DNA from: Globodera rostochiensis
Taxonomy: Eukaryota; Nematoda; Chromadorea; Rhabditida; Heteroderidae
Direction: 5' to 3'
NCBI GenBank assembly: GCA_018350325.1
Contig: JAEVLN010000035.1
Span: 185,695 to 249,694, forward strand
DNA length: 64,000 nucleotides
The position numbers and the translations under genes were made by a program. Shown here one piece after another: positions 34,601 through 42,769 of the stretch. Under the pieces are notes generated by a model, which was given only the letters and a program-made list of their open reading frames with translations, had not been told where the DNA came from and did not search any database. Each line of letters begins with the position of its first letter. The stretch's first letter is position 1.

Positions 34601-35412
34601 GAAATACATTTTTTTACCAATGTAATTCTATTCGGATGAAAATTCAATACATTATGCTCGTCTAAGCGTGAGGGGGATTGCATTAATGAGTCAATAAAAT
34701 GGGTACCAGTTTCTGTATCATGAACGACCAAAGCCCAGTGATTTCGGAAAAATAAGGGCATAAGTATAACTTCTGGCGAAATGTTGGAGTCATAATTAAA
34801 GCTTGCTTTACGTATAGCACGTTCAGTTCGATTAATTTGAATGTATGGATCAGTTATAATTGAATCAATAACAATTGTAAATCGTTTCGAATTTTTGGCT
34901 AGAAGGCAAAGAAATGCATACGTAAATTCTTGGTTTAGCCAACAATCGAGATTATTCCATAACAATTCAACAATTTTTTGCCCGTTGGGCTGCAGCACAT
35001 TATCATTTGAGTTTGAATTATATAAACGCAATGCAGCTCTTTTTGCAATATGGGCGTCAGCCCCAATAGTTTCTGCAAATATTAGAGTTGTAAGCGTATC
35101 AAAATTAATTTGATGCTCCTGAGAGCCAGACAAAAGACTTTTCTTTGTTGGGACAAAATCGTCAGGAAATTGCAAAGGTTGGTCTTGTGTAGTGTTAGCA
35201 TCTGGAGGCAGATCAAATATTTGAGGAGATTGTTCCGTATTTGACGGACGCATTCTCTTTCGTGAAGCAATAGGTTTTGAAAGATTTAATTTTTCAATTG
35301 GACTCGCAAGATTTGACGAATCATCCGAAAGCAGAGGCCCTAATGAGGGCTCCGTCCGCTCCAGATTCTTCGCCTTTCTCTTCGCGCGCTCCTTTCGAAG
35401 TTTAGAAGGCAT
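28636..35412 (-). CDS. Helitron transposase with tandem Ulp1-like proteases, Rep and PIF1 helicase
   Basis: Single uninterrupted 2258-residue protein. Start MPSKLRKERAKRK is basic and shared in form with Helitron C (MPSKQRK). Domains in order: Ulp1/C48-like protease 1 (about 150-330; His225, Asp241, Gln292, Cys298); AT-hooks at 409-413 and 419-422; Ulp1-like protease 2 (about 480-680; His560, Asp580, Gln633, Cys639); Cys/His segment 783-840 (C783, C792, C814, C817, C838, C839); Helitron N-terminal and Rep region with TFTTNPRWPEI (1249-1259), HUH His1317-Leu-His1319, Cys-rich 1372-1384, and tyrosines 1462 and 1466 in KYIYKYPFKG; PIF1-like helicase with Walker A 1823-1830, Walker B 1901-1905, SGDWKQSLPV 1941-1950, KAQGQT 2194-2199 and GQLYTALSRV 2215-2224. 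All visible catalytic residues are kept, so it may be active. Rep should nick and rejoin DNA, and the helicase should unwind it. The Ulp1-like domains should cleave SUMO-like conjugates or process the polyprotein; that role is inferred. It would act in the nucleus. Confidence 0.95.
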   Translation of the reverse strand: MPSKLRKERAKRKAKNLERTEPSLGPLLSDDSSNLASPIEKLNLSKPIASRKRMRPSNTEQSPQIFDLPPDANTTQDQPLQFPDDFVPTKKSLLSGSQEHQINFDTLTTLIFAETIGADAHIAKRAALRLYNSNSNDNVLQPNGQKIVELLWNNLDCWLNQEFTYAFLCLLAKNSKRFTIVIDSIITDPYIQINRTERAIRKASFNYDSNISPEVILMPLFFRNHWALVVHDTETGTHFIDSLMQSPSRLDEHNVLNFHPNRITLVKKCISVLLNLPLENIYINICKNISQQPDTNSCGYYICLFSEAWMFNKKSTILEPINIVTEKKRILWHLNELYKNDNVHFNCRYIFNTEYSNNNLPDKITDICLSGNNVAQLETQTSYTETESISTDNQSICSVTCSATPSKRGRPKKARRGPGRPKNKLPTSSSICSTSSKFSPKVKDEINYNFLLNENLLLPFGPIISPINRIVTNEVIHSRNFILQLWSDYTEWLSEDLIYVYQRYLSSLCEDKIVSVLNPNFTNMEIQYGPNAFEFNAIENCFNYSEDYDILLMTLFFPGHFALIIFDRTDRANPECLFIDPLPDIDRLHDKAFHGYDLRRVDLITNGICALTPGLINTEIVIRTLNQDDFTRQTDGINCGFFVCLFSESYLLNNGSLFLDNLLINLERRRVLWHIGQLLINNRVEHLPRDQLLPFKNEYLNAASNPILPLYTNEVLINDECPRDGTGAFVCVTPIPDREPDVIISPVRRSPRIKNKTLIESDTDSNLSCDDAPGQTDTLTRRCHIKHDGLPCADIRAQHSTVYYDSGTVGDKVCEYCSALLLNSEAEKKNGKISSTYCCNHGAIKLPPYSEHPPLLKKYLLGESEEAKEFLSNQNVYNSLLAFASISVGHKETSLDGNVCFLLNGEFAHQISSILPGKFSPSFSQLYILDPAAALQQREQNFAYGGDRVNTVTLRKLDFIIRKYHPLAKELMNFHEQYQQKLAEGGPDAVSNFRLTLIEARDAPDAVRDPTLHERQTNLPNEGNSLFAVWTETDQPPLCKGIWINHYEGGLRKMFPNHPQCDSLCYPLLFPSGDDGYHNRILFNSHNRSSPPKILDDLDSEENTTSDNDSTVSSDVAENKGERKRKYLSMRLYLRYRLALRNGENTHHIWSAGGGLSQKFVLDYAARIDADIASFLRRPEFDLRSSLPENIIRWLALNANLTSPSELGSIVMFRKQQPGTRAYFQHKFYDATTIMARFKKPGYASFFLTFTTNPRWPEIARNFLHQGQRTIDRFDLICRIYEDKLRYLHDLIEKKHILGKMIGQECREFQKKYGGPHLHRIYHTNVIAIPENISNVIWAHIPPEPDARDKSNWANFIRKVRKLLPKYQFHDCGTHCLNRKGRCKKGFPKPFSNMTILHDDRPAVYYRPSPQDGGETLSVKRGKTNIIYDNSRVSAYNPYILVRFETHHNLEFAYGQSTNLKYIYKYPFKGPSFSYIKSKQNNGQTNVDEPAFYAKMLYRSPPEAYSRIMSYKYAYLSHVVIPLSLHLPGEQKVYIKPGQQQVVAEEVQAGHLPETPLTAYWQQCETDPEINKILFEHMPEKYSYNKAGKFWKKRKLSNLPYLVKKRKPIIGRIYPISPRKAELFALYLLTKHFPGHYITLKTVNPPHICDSFLEAARLRGLIDDCDVWIRTLEEGAGSLMPGQMRQLFANILIFGSTEKCIVDGVLLWERFLPHMYDTRCTDAERSARIERALARLERLLVAQGRQCKDFGLPTPQFSIINDPQRGLNEFFFPQNSNDDEIDATIDTSCYEKGQLNDGQKQFFTLITSVSTDSSSPRLFHLTGDGGSGKTYLLNYILYQLRRAGKKVIPTASTGMASTRFYSGGTTVHSAFKFGIDIEPGKLPSIPLDSFFGRRIIEAEVIIIDEMTMLDKVLLENVDELCRTICSQNRQLPFGGKCVIISGDWKQSLPVVIDTPGTAAQIAVSIQSSPLYQLFHKFKLTQSMRVNPNQKEFLQWLDDVGTGVNGNTVSIPSSMLVNSREELIDWVFDNGFEIPSNELLKRLLLATTNRIVDLNNSLILERFKENYVDYFSVDNPLEENPLAINAADFDVAQLNLINPLGMPHHLLRLKVGSIIVLLINLNTTKGLCNGTRLIVKKLTPNLIEAEAITGGSSRSGITLGIPRYRSTFKDKRIGGVSFERFQFPVRIAFTMTVVKAQGQTCERLGIDFTEEPFSHGQLYTALSRVTSSEGIKIFAPNKSLDDNGDPKIRNIVAQGLQFD

Positions 35413-35903
35413 CTAAAACAAAAAATATATATTATGTTCATAAATGTGAAGTTGAGATAAATGGTTCAAAACCAATTAATTTCACACAAAGAACATTTTA
35501 TCAAACAAAAATGAATGAATCAGATCACTGTTGGGCTCCACTGTTGAACGCGCCTCCTTTAGCGTCTCCCCCGAATGATCCGTTAATTCTTGCGAGTCCA
35601 ATTCAAAAATAAAAGACTTTCAAAATCAATTGTTTCACGAATGAGAGTGCGTCAACAAAACCAAAGTCCCATTGGGAAGGTAATGTATTGAATTGCGCAA
35701 TAAACGCGTATGTGCTTTAAAATTTTATTTTAATGAATAAAAAAGGGTGCAGGTGCGCCTAATTACAATCATATTAATTTTTACATGTATTTGAAAAATT
35801 TAATAAAGATATCTTAAATAATACATTTTTTCGAATATTTCAATCTTTAGAGGTTTATTCCTATCAAAGAAAACGGCAACTTTTAAACGATGTATATTTT
35901 GGA

Positions 35904-36640
35904 TTAGGAAACGATGTAAATCGATGCAACCAATATTCTTTGTACTACTATGTTTATTGTAACGAATGACTACACTTAAAAATTTCATCTCTAAATAAAC
36001 TATTCAAGACATTGAATGCAAGCCAAAACGTATATTGTGAAACATTTAACATGCACCGGAAATACTCAATAGGATTTGATAATTGATTGTATATTTGAAT
36101 TATTGAAAACAAAATCAAAAAAGCCAAGTATATCCGTCGGCCATTGCACAATTGTACATTAAAATAATCAAAAGATTTTAATCGGGAAGGGTGGGCCTCG
36201 TCAGTGCGATCCCTTCCTGTTAAAAAGATGAAAATGTGTTTCGGCCCATAATCGCAGACACAAACTTTACATAGCACGCATAAAAAAGCATTCCATAACA
36301 GGGATGGGCGGAATTCCGATTTCCAACATTTTTGGAGTCGGAATTCCGATTTCCGAGAAAACTTTGAGACACCGGAATCCGAGCTCCGATTTCCGAAATT
36401 TGGAGCAAAAAAGTCGGAACTTTCCGGGAAAATCGATAATTTTTGGATTCCGATTTCCGAAATTTTCTGAGGCCGTCGGCGCCCATGGCTGTTCCCTACA
36501 ATAAAAACATATGATAATGTAATTGGATTTACAAAGCACAGTTTTCCGTAAGCATTCGAAAAAATAAATCCTGGGGTTTCAGTCCATTTAAAATGCAAAA
36601 AGGCATATATGTTTCGTTGATACTTGTGGCCATTTGAACA
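35904..36640. other. Unique spacer; low-complexity TTCCGATTTCC block
   Basis: No match to the DNA right of Helitron A. Between 36298 and 36490 there is a block with GGAATTCCGATTTCC repeated several times. It starts CAGGGATGGGCG and ends with an imperfect inverted match, so it could be a degenerate MITE. Open frames on the minus strand are not convincing. Confidence 0.4.
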
Positions 36641-37080
36641 CATTGAAAATAAGGCCCGGAAAAAGCCGTTGGCCATTTAAACACATTGAAAATTGGCCCG
36701 GAAAAAGCCGTTGGCCATTTGAACACATTGAAAATTGGCCCGGAAAAAGCCGTTGGCCATTTAAACACATTGAAAATTGGCCCGGAAAAAGCCGTTGGCC
36801 ATTTGAACACATTGAAAATTGGCCCGGAAAAAGCCGTTGGCCATTTAAACACATTGAAAATTGGCCCGGAAAAAGCCGTTGGCCATTCAAATAGATTGAA
36901 AATGGGCCCGGAATATCCGTCGGCCAAATAAAAAAAGGCCCGGGAAAAGCCGTTGGCCATTCAAATAATTGAAAATGGGCCCGGAATATCCGTCGGCCAA
37001 ATAAAAAAAGGCCCGGGAAAAGCCGTTGGCCATTCAAATAGATTGAAAATAGGCCCGGAATATACGTCGGCCTAATAAAA
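36640..37080. repeat. Tandem array, 42-bp unit (GGCCCGGAAAAAGCCGTTGG)
   Basis: About six units of 42 bp with ACACATTGAAAATT, followed by two or three 73-75 bp units of the type seen at 17824-18419. The array resumes for two to three units at 37329-37425 after an exon-like insert. Confidence 0.9.
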
Positions 37081-37328
37081 ATTCGGGTTCAGCTTCATAT
37101 TGACCGTCATCCAGAACGGCTCGCCTTTCTCGACTCTGCAAAAACAAAAACAAAAAATGAAGGGAAAGGAAGAAAAAAAAATGTTTTTGATTTATTTAAA
37201 AAAAACCCACTACCGCCGCGATCAGTTTGCGCTTCTCCTCGCTGACCGCGTCACCGACCAAAAATGTTTCATTCAAATCGCCATGGAACCGCGATGGAAC
37301 ACCGTCACATCAACTGCAAACAAAACAT
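37081..37328 (-). pseudogene. Exon-like fragment, second copy, embedded in tandem array
   Basis: Near-copy of 18420-18670: the EKGEPFWMTVNMKLNP block and the FHGDLNETFLVGDAVSEEKR block with their GCAG acceptors and a shared intron. Here the array unit TTGGCCATTTGAACACATTG restarts immediately after the copy ends. The gene is unidentified. Confidence 0.45.
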
Positions 37329-37425
37329 CGTTGGCCATTTGAACACATTGAAAATTGGCCCGGAAAAAGCCGTTGGTCATTTGAACACATTGAAAATTGG
37401 CCCGGAAAAAGCCGTTGGCCATTTA
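37329..37425. repeat. Continuation of 42-bp array
   Basis: Two to three 42-bp units, ending GCCGTTGGCCATTTA at the start of the next satellite. Confidence 0.85.
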
Positions 37426-38590
37426 GAAACAGCTTACTTTAGTACTCTAAGGGGTAAGTGAAGCGGGGAGTTCGAAAATAAGCTTATTTTTTGGAAGTAT
37501 CTCCAATGAAAAATGTTCTAAATAAAAAAATTTTCAAATAGACAGTTTTTTTTTTTTTTGCAAACTCAGGAAATTCCCAACGCAATTTTTTTGCTTCACG
37601 TCTAATTCCAAAACAAATGTTATTTTCGAACTCCCCGCCCTCACTTACCCCTTAGAGCAGTATGCTAAGCGTTTTGAATGGGCAGCTACCTTAATACTCG
37701 AACTTCGGTTTAGTAAGCTGTCCAAAAAAAATTTGCTGAAGGGAAAATTTTTTTCGCAATTTTTTAAGAAAAAGATGTAACGAAACAGCTTACTTTAGTA
37801 CTCTAAGGGGTAAGTGAAGCGGGGAGTTCGAAAATAAGCTTATTTTTTGGAAGTATCTCCAATGAAAAATGTTCTGAATAAAAAAATTTCGAATACACAA
37901 AGTTTTTTTTTTGCAAACTCAGGAAATTCCCAACGCAATTTTTTTGCTTCACGTCTAATTCCAAAACAAATGTTATTTTCGAACTCCCCGCCCTCACTTA
38001 CCCCTTAGAGCAGTATGCTAAGCGTTTTGAATGGGCAGCTACCTTAATACTCGAACTTCGGTTTAGTAAGCTGTCCAAAAAAAATTTGCTGAAGGGAAAA
38101 TTTTTTTCGCAATTTTTTAAGAAAAAGATGTAACGAAACAGCTTACTTTAGTACTCTAAGGGGTAAGTGAAGCGGGGAGTTCGAAAATAAGCTTATTTTT
38201 TGGAAGTATCTCCAATGAAAAATGTTCTGAATAAAAAAAATTTCGAAAACACAAAGTTTTTTTTTTGCAAACTCAGGAAATTCCAACGCAATTTTTTTGC
38301 TTCACGTCTAATTCCAAAACAAATGTTATTTTCGAACTCCCCGCCCTCACTTACCCCTTAGAGCAGTATGCTAAGCGTTTTGAATGGGCAGCTACCTTAA
38401 TACTCGAACTTCGGTTTAGAAATCTGTCCAAAAAAAATTTGCTGAAGGGAAAATTTTTCGCAATTTTTTAAGAAAAAAATGTAACGAAACAGCTTACTTT
38501 AGTACTCTAAGGGGTAAATGAAGCGGGGAGTTCGAAGATAAGCTTATTTTTTGGAAGTTTCTCCAATGAAAAATGTTCTGAGTAAAAATC
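37426..38590. repeat. Satellite of about 353 bp with inverted arms
   Basis: Units start at 37426, 37782, 38135 and 38486 (spacings 356, 353 and 351); the last is partial. Within each unit CTCTAAGGGGTAAGTGAAGC and its continuation GGGGAGTTCGAAAATAA recurs in inverted form about 160-200 bp later, so each unit can fold into a long hairpin. The repeats are nearly identical, implying recent amplification. Confidence 0.92.
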
Positions 38591-38870
38591 TTGGAAACAG
38601 TAATTTTCCCCGAAATTGGACAATTTTCAAATCCAAATGAGCTTCTCGAAGATTTAGTTCACCCCGGATTAGAGTTAAAAAACCTTGAATCAATGCTTAC
38701 GTCAGTAGGGTCACTTATACTGCTCGAACTCGCCGGTGGTGTTTTTGTTAATACTTGTCATTGCAAGAATAATGAAATAATTACGAAAAATCTGAAAAAC
38801 TTAAATATTGGTTAAGCATAACTTATTGTTAAATAACAATGAAGCAATATGTATATCAAAACCTAAAAAT
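38591..38870. other. Spacer with a short open frame of doubtful value
   Basis: A 74-codon frame on the plus strand (38591-38815, containing NPNELLEDLVHPGLELKNLE) follows the satellite directly. It has no recognisable domain and may be chance or a captured fragment. Confidence 0.25.
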
Positions 38871-38872
38871 AG

Positions 38873-39045
38873 CCCGTTTTAACCATAATTTCGCGAATTG
38901 CCAATTCTGTATTAAAATGCGAAGGCAATTTGGGTTAAACAATGAATTGACAATTCCCCGGAGCACACCAACGCGGAGGTAAATGGAGGTGCGGGCAAAA
39001 CCTTGTGCTCCTAGCGCCCGGGTTTCCGTCGGCGCTGTTATTTAA
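38873..39045 (-). mobile_element. Orphan Helitron-like 3' region
   Basis: Plus-strand landmarks AGCCCGTTTTAACCAT, a TTCGCGAATTGCC..GGCAATT inverted repeat, GAGCACACCAACGCGGAGGT and GGCAAAACCTTGTGCTCC appear in the same order and spacing as in the 3' regions of Helitrons A and B (9860-10005 and 28450-28595), but diverged. No Helitron coding region follows, so this is a solo or deleted copy of a related family. Confidence 0.55.
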
Positions 39046-39121
39046 AATAGGAAGAAAATGGAAAATCCTATAGAATTATTGTAAATAAAAAGACACAACA
39101 AATTTAACAAATTCGCTCAAC

Positions 39122-39409
39122 TCAATAAAAGTAATACTTCTTAATAACTGATGGAGTGGAAGGAGGAGGCGCAGCATAAAGATTTGAAGGCAATGGCAAT
39201 GAAGTAGAGGGGATCATAGAATTGGGAGGCAGAGGTGGAGGAGGAGGAGGGGGACTCAGCAGAGAAGAAAGAGTAGGATTAGGCAAATGAATCGGGGAGG
39301 GAGGAGGGGGCACATGAATATTCGGGGGAAACAAAGGAATGACATGAGAGATGGGATTGGACGCCACCGGAGTTGGGGATGAGGAAAATTGCACGGGAAC
39401 CATAAACAC
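39122..39409 (-). CDS. Proline-rich small ORF of unknown status
   Basis: A 95-codon frame starting MFMVPVQFSS with several poly-Pro tracts (LLSPPPPPPPLPP) and ending KKYYFY. It lies about 75 bp upstream, on the same strand, of the orphan Helitron-like end, the position of a terminal coding exon in such an element. Pro-rich composition can arise from GGA-rich low-complexity DNA, so real coding is uncertain. No family is recognised. Confidence 0.25.
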   Translation of the reverse strand: MFMVPVQFSSSPTPVASNPISHVIPLFPPNIHVPPPPSPIHLPNPTLSSLLSPPPPPPPLPPNSMIPSTSLPLPSNLYAAPPPSTPSVIKKYYFY

Positions 39410-39780
39410 GTTGGTTGAAAGCGGCTAAATTTGGGGTAATAGTACAGTTGATGTCCCTTAGTTCGTGTAGTTTATGGGATTATAGATTGGAAATCAAATA
39501 TGAAAAGCAAGCTTGAGAGAAAGAGTGCGAGATCGATAAATATACTTTTTGACAAGGGGAAAAAATAAAAACAATTTCATTTTATTGGAATGGATATCAA
39601 CTGCGCTATTAGTAAGTTGTTATTAGAAACGGCAACATTCAAAGCTTTTAAAGTAAGGGAATTAAAACCTGTGTAAGGCGAACAGTCGGGAGGCGATTAA
39701 GAGGCATCGTGTTTCTAATAGCCTTATACGGGCGGAAACGTTCAGTCTTCTTAAAATAATGTATTAAAATACGTGTAATT
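39410..39780. other. No feature seen
   Basis: Mixed-composition spacer without repeat or motif. Confidence 0.4.
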
Positions 39781-39781
39781 T

Positions 39782-40140
39782 CTAAACCTTTCTGGCGGGA
39801 GTGTCAACCAAACTTTGTTGGCCGATAGTTTCAGATGTGTGGAGTGCGTTTACCAATTCAACTATATTTTGGGTAATCGGTTCTGCACTGGTTTCAGTGT
39901 TTGCGGTTTGGTTCAAAGTTTCTGGCATGTTTTCTAAAAAATTTTTTTTGTACAAATAAGGGTGACATGATTGCCCGGTTATCCCGTCGGCAATCAAAAT
40001 GTATTATCACCAATTGGCTCCGGTGGAAGAAGGGTGTCTAGCAATGCATCTATATTTTGGGTATTCGGTTCTGCGCTTTTTTCAGTGTTCAAACCTGACA
40101 TTTTTTCTAAAAAAAGTTTTTTTGGAAAAATAAGTGTGAT
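39782..40140 (-). other. Duplicated exon-like coding segment
   Basis: Two tandem blocks on the minus strand encode related peptides: MPETLNQTANTETSAEPITQ then NIVELVNALHTSETIGQQ, and MSGLNTEKSAEPNTQ then NIDALLDTLLPPEPIGD. Each is preceded by a similar stretch with GCCCGGTTA or GCCCGGTAAC and a T-rich tract. The sharing is stronger in protein than in length, suggesting duplicated short exons. The function is unknown. Confidence 0.35.
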
Positions 40141-40674
40141 ATGATGCCCGGTAACCGTCGGCAAAAAAAGGAACAATTGGCGGACACGAAGGAAACCGGG
40201 GCCGGGATTCCAAACCCCGGGAATTTCCCTACCGGTCCCGGTCGGGATCGCGGTCCCGGCCATAGTTTAAAATGCTTATTTTGCCTAAACATTATTGGTT
40301 TTTTGATTTTAAGCAGTGTCATTTCTGAAAAACTGAAAAAGTGATCTGCGCAATTCCTTTTGCTACACAATTATAAAAACTGATTGAGATATAATTGTTG
40401 TAAGGTTTTACAAAACGATTTAAAGAAACGCGGGAAAAATTCAAAAAATGTTTCAAATTGTTTTCCCAGTCCATTGATGTGGCAGAGGCGTAAAAAATTG
40501 TAAATCATTTGATTAAAAGTTTTAGAGCTAAATGCTGGGGGGTCAAATTATGTATAACTAAAAAAGGTGAGAGATAACGCCAAATGAAGGGATTATGTTT
40601 GAAATAAAAAGGAAAAGCGAGAGGAAAACGTTTTGCTTAAAAATGAATTACAGTGTTTTTTTTAGTCTTAAAAC
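40141..40674. other. Spacer with a GC-rich CCGGTCCCGG block
   Basis: The 40190-40262 stretch holds ACCGGGGCCGGGATTCC and CCGGTCCCGGTCGGGATCG, recalling the ends of the MITE at 17564-17791 but without paired termini. The remainder is AT-rich with nothing seen. Confidence 0.35.
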
Positions 40675-41025
40675 TTACAAGCACATGAGTGTTTGTGTTT
40701 TCAGCACATTTGACTTATTTGTGTTTTTGTAAGTGTCAAAGTGCTGAAATGTTTGTGTTTTCGTCGCGTTTGAATTGATTTGTCTGTTTGTTCTGATTAA
40801 ATGCTGAATGTTTGTGTTTTCAGCATCTTGTTTTGTGTTTTGGTACTTGTCAAATTGCTGAAATGTTTGTGTTTTCGGCACATTTGAATTGTTTTGTGTT
40901 TTTGTAAGTGTCAAAGTGCTGAAATGTTTGTGTTTTCGGCACATTTGAATTGTTTTGTGTTTTTGTAAGTGTCAAAGTGCTGAAATGTTTGTGTTTTCGA
41001 CACATTTGAATTGATTTGTGTTTTA
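40675..41025. repeat. Minisatellite, GCTGAAATGTTTGTGTTTTC family
   Basis: About six units near 61 bp with GTGTCAAAGTGCTGAAATG and GGCACATTTGAATTG. It is a diverged relative of the 22520-24770 array. Confidence 0.88.
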
Positions 41026-41029
41026 TTTT

Positions 41030-41800
41030 GACCATGAAATTCTCAAAACGACTTATACTCTTGCAACTCGGGTGAGAGTGAAGATAATAAAATGAACTCA
41101 AGAACTTTCTGGTAGAGCAAAAAAGTACCCATTTTTGTAATGAAACAGAATTTGAAAACAAAATTGACTACAACTTTTTGATTTGCATACGTAGAAGAAT
41201 AGTTTTTAACTAAAAAATGCAGCTTATTTTTCTGCATTTTGTGATATAAAAATAATGAGCATCACTCAAGTTTGAACAAAGTTATGAAATTTTCAATGAT
41301 TCAGTGAATTCGCGCACACAAAAAAAATGAAAAACCCAAAATGTTGCTAATAAACTATAAAAATATTTTTTAAAAATCGGGAATACTTTAAAACATATTT
41401 AGGAATTATTTCTACTACATTAAATATCAATAGAAAGACAGGAAAAAAATTTTTTTTTACTCATTATGCCCCAAAAGGGTCCCCCTTTGGTTTGGAAATC
41501 CAAAACCACTTATTCTCTTGCAGATCAGTTCATTGTTAACGGATTGGAATGAGCTCAAATACTAATTGATAGAGCAAAAAATAAGCTATTAATGTAATTA
41601 GCGACTTTTTGAATATCTACATTTAAAACATTATTATGAATTTTTTTGTGAAAAATTCATTTTTTGCACAAAATTTACTACAACTTTTTGAGTTTAAAAC
41701 TTAACATAATATTTTTTTAACTAAAAAATGCAGCTACTTTTTTCTGCATTTTATGATATAAAAAATATGGGGATCACTCAAGTTTGAAAAAAGTTATGAA
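41030..41800. repeat. AAAAGGGTCCCCC modules before E4
   Basis: A partial copy lies at 41040-41300 and a fuller one starts near 41466. From about 41551 it is near-identical to the DNA before E3. Confidence 0.7.
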
Positions 41801-41814
41801 TTTTTCAAGTGTGC

Positions 41815-42767
41815 GCCCAAATTTGGCTGGGCAAAAAATGGAAAAAAAAAAAAAACCAAAATTTCCCAATAAGGCCATAAAAATATTTTTAAAAAGTCGG
41901 GAATAATTTAAAATGATTTTAGAAATTTTTTCCCCCACCATAGAGATGCGTACAAAGTCAAAAAAAATGATTTCAGGCACGGGGATTCGAACCCCCAGCC
42001 AACCCCCCAGCCAGCACCCGCCACTCACCACTCGGCCACGCCCCAGCCAAATCCCCAGCCAAAGTGCATTTGAAGACTTTTGACTGGGGAAGTTTATATC
42101 ATTCGAAAGCTCTTGAAAAGTTGGGTTTTGAAAGTGCATTCCGTTTTCCGCTAAATGGAATCCCCGCAAAGTTATGGGCAAAATTCGCCAAAATTTCAAA
42201 CTCGCCTAGTGCGAAACGCCAAACTCCCACAACCACATACAGTACACCATTCGACGCAGCTCACAAAGATCTATCAGAATGGAGAAGAGACCTAAGAGCT
42301 GCTGATAAAACAAAAAAAGTTAGGGACAAAAAACGAAATTCGGCGCCCCGACCCAGCAATTTTTGTCAGCCGTTCCTGATCAGGCTTTTGATCTGATCAA
42401 GATAGTATCTCTTGCGAACTTGTTGGAAACCCATTGGAGAAGTGCCCTTTCAGCGAGCGCTAAGCGATTTGAGCAAAAGGAAACATGGCGTGAGCCTAAA
42501 ACTGCACTTTGTACTCGCAACTCGCTTCCTGGGCCTCAGTCGTCCATCTGAGGCCCACGCGAGTATTTTTTCCAAATGCGCCTCAAAAAGTTGGTTAAGC
42601 AATGCGCGAGTGTCGGCGCGCCTCCGGCGCGCCGAAAGCTCAAATTAGTTTTTGAGACGAAACTCACTTTTATCCTAGGATACTATGGGAGAAACTAGTG
42701 GAGTGAGGTACAACCCTCTCTATGTGCTGGTAAAGCGCTAACGCGCTTATCGAGCTTCGCTACCTAG
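41815..42767 (+). mobile_element. E element copy E4 with variant 3' tail
   Basis: Near-identical to E3 up to GAAACTAG (about 42698). It then has a different tail of the same design: hairpin AGCGC-TAAC-GCGCT (42734-42747), a 16-nt spacer and CTAG (42764-42767). Subterminal hairpin at 42614-42634 is as in E1-E3. A changed sequence with a preserved structure supports the terminal hairpin being functional. Confidence 0.65.
41970..42055 (-). repeat. tRNA-like SINE head with A and B boxes (E4)
   Basis: A box TGGCCGAGTGG at 42038-42028 and B box GGTTCGAATCC at 41993-41983 on the minus strand, with a T-run terminator following. Nearly identical to E3. Confidence 0.7.
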
Positions 42768-42769
42768 GT

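Larger units (their letters stand above)
28164..35903 (-). mobile_element. Helitron B, intact autonomous copy with two Ulp1-like domains
   Basis: It contains a full-length 2258-codon transposase gene. On the 5' side, identity with copy A ends at 35902 and the minus strand here reads A then TCCAAAATATACATCG, which fits the TC start of a Helitron preceded by A. On the 3' side the shared DNA runs to the CTAG of E3. A subterminal inverted repeat lies at 28479-28501. The 5' boundary is a fair guess; the 3' boundary is unresolved. Confidence 0.75.

Noticed and set aside
28636..35412. PIF1-like helicase as a host or giant-virus gene
   Set aside because: It is fused in one frame to HUH-Y2 Rep and the Helitron Cys-rich region, and occurs in related copies, so it is a Helitron.
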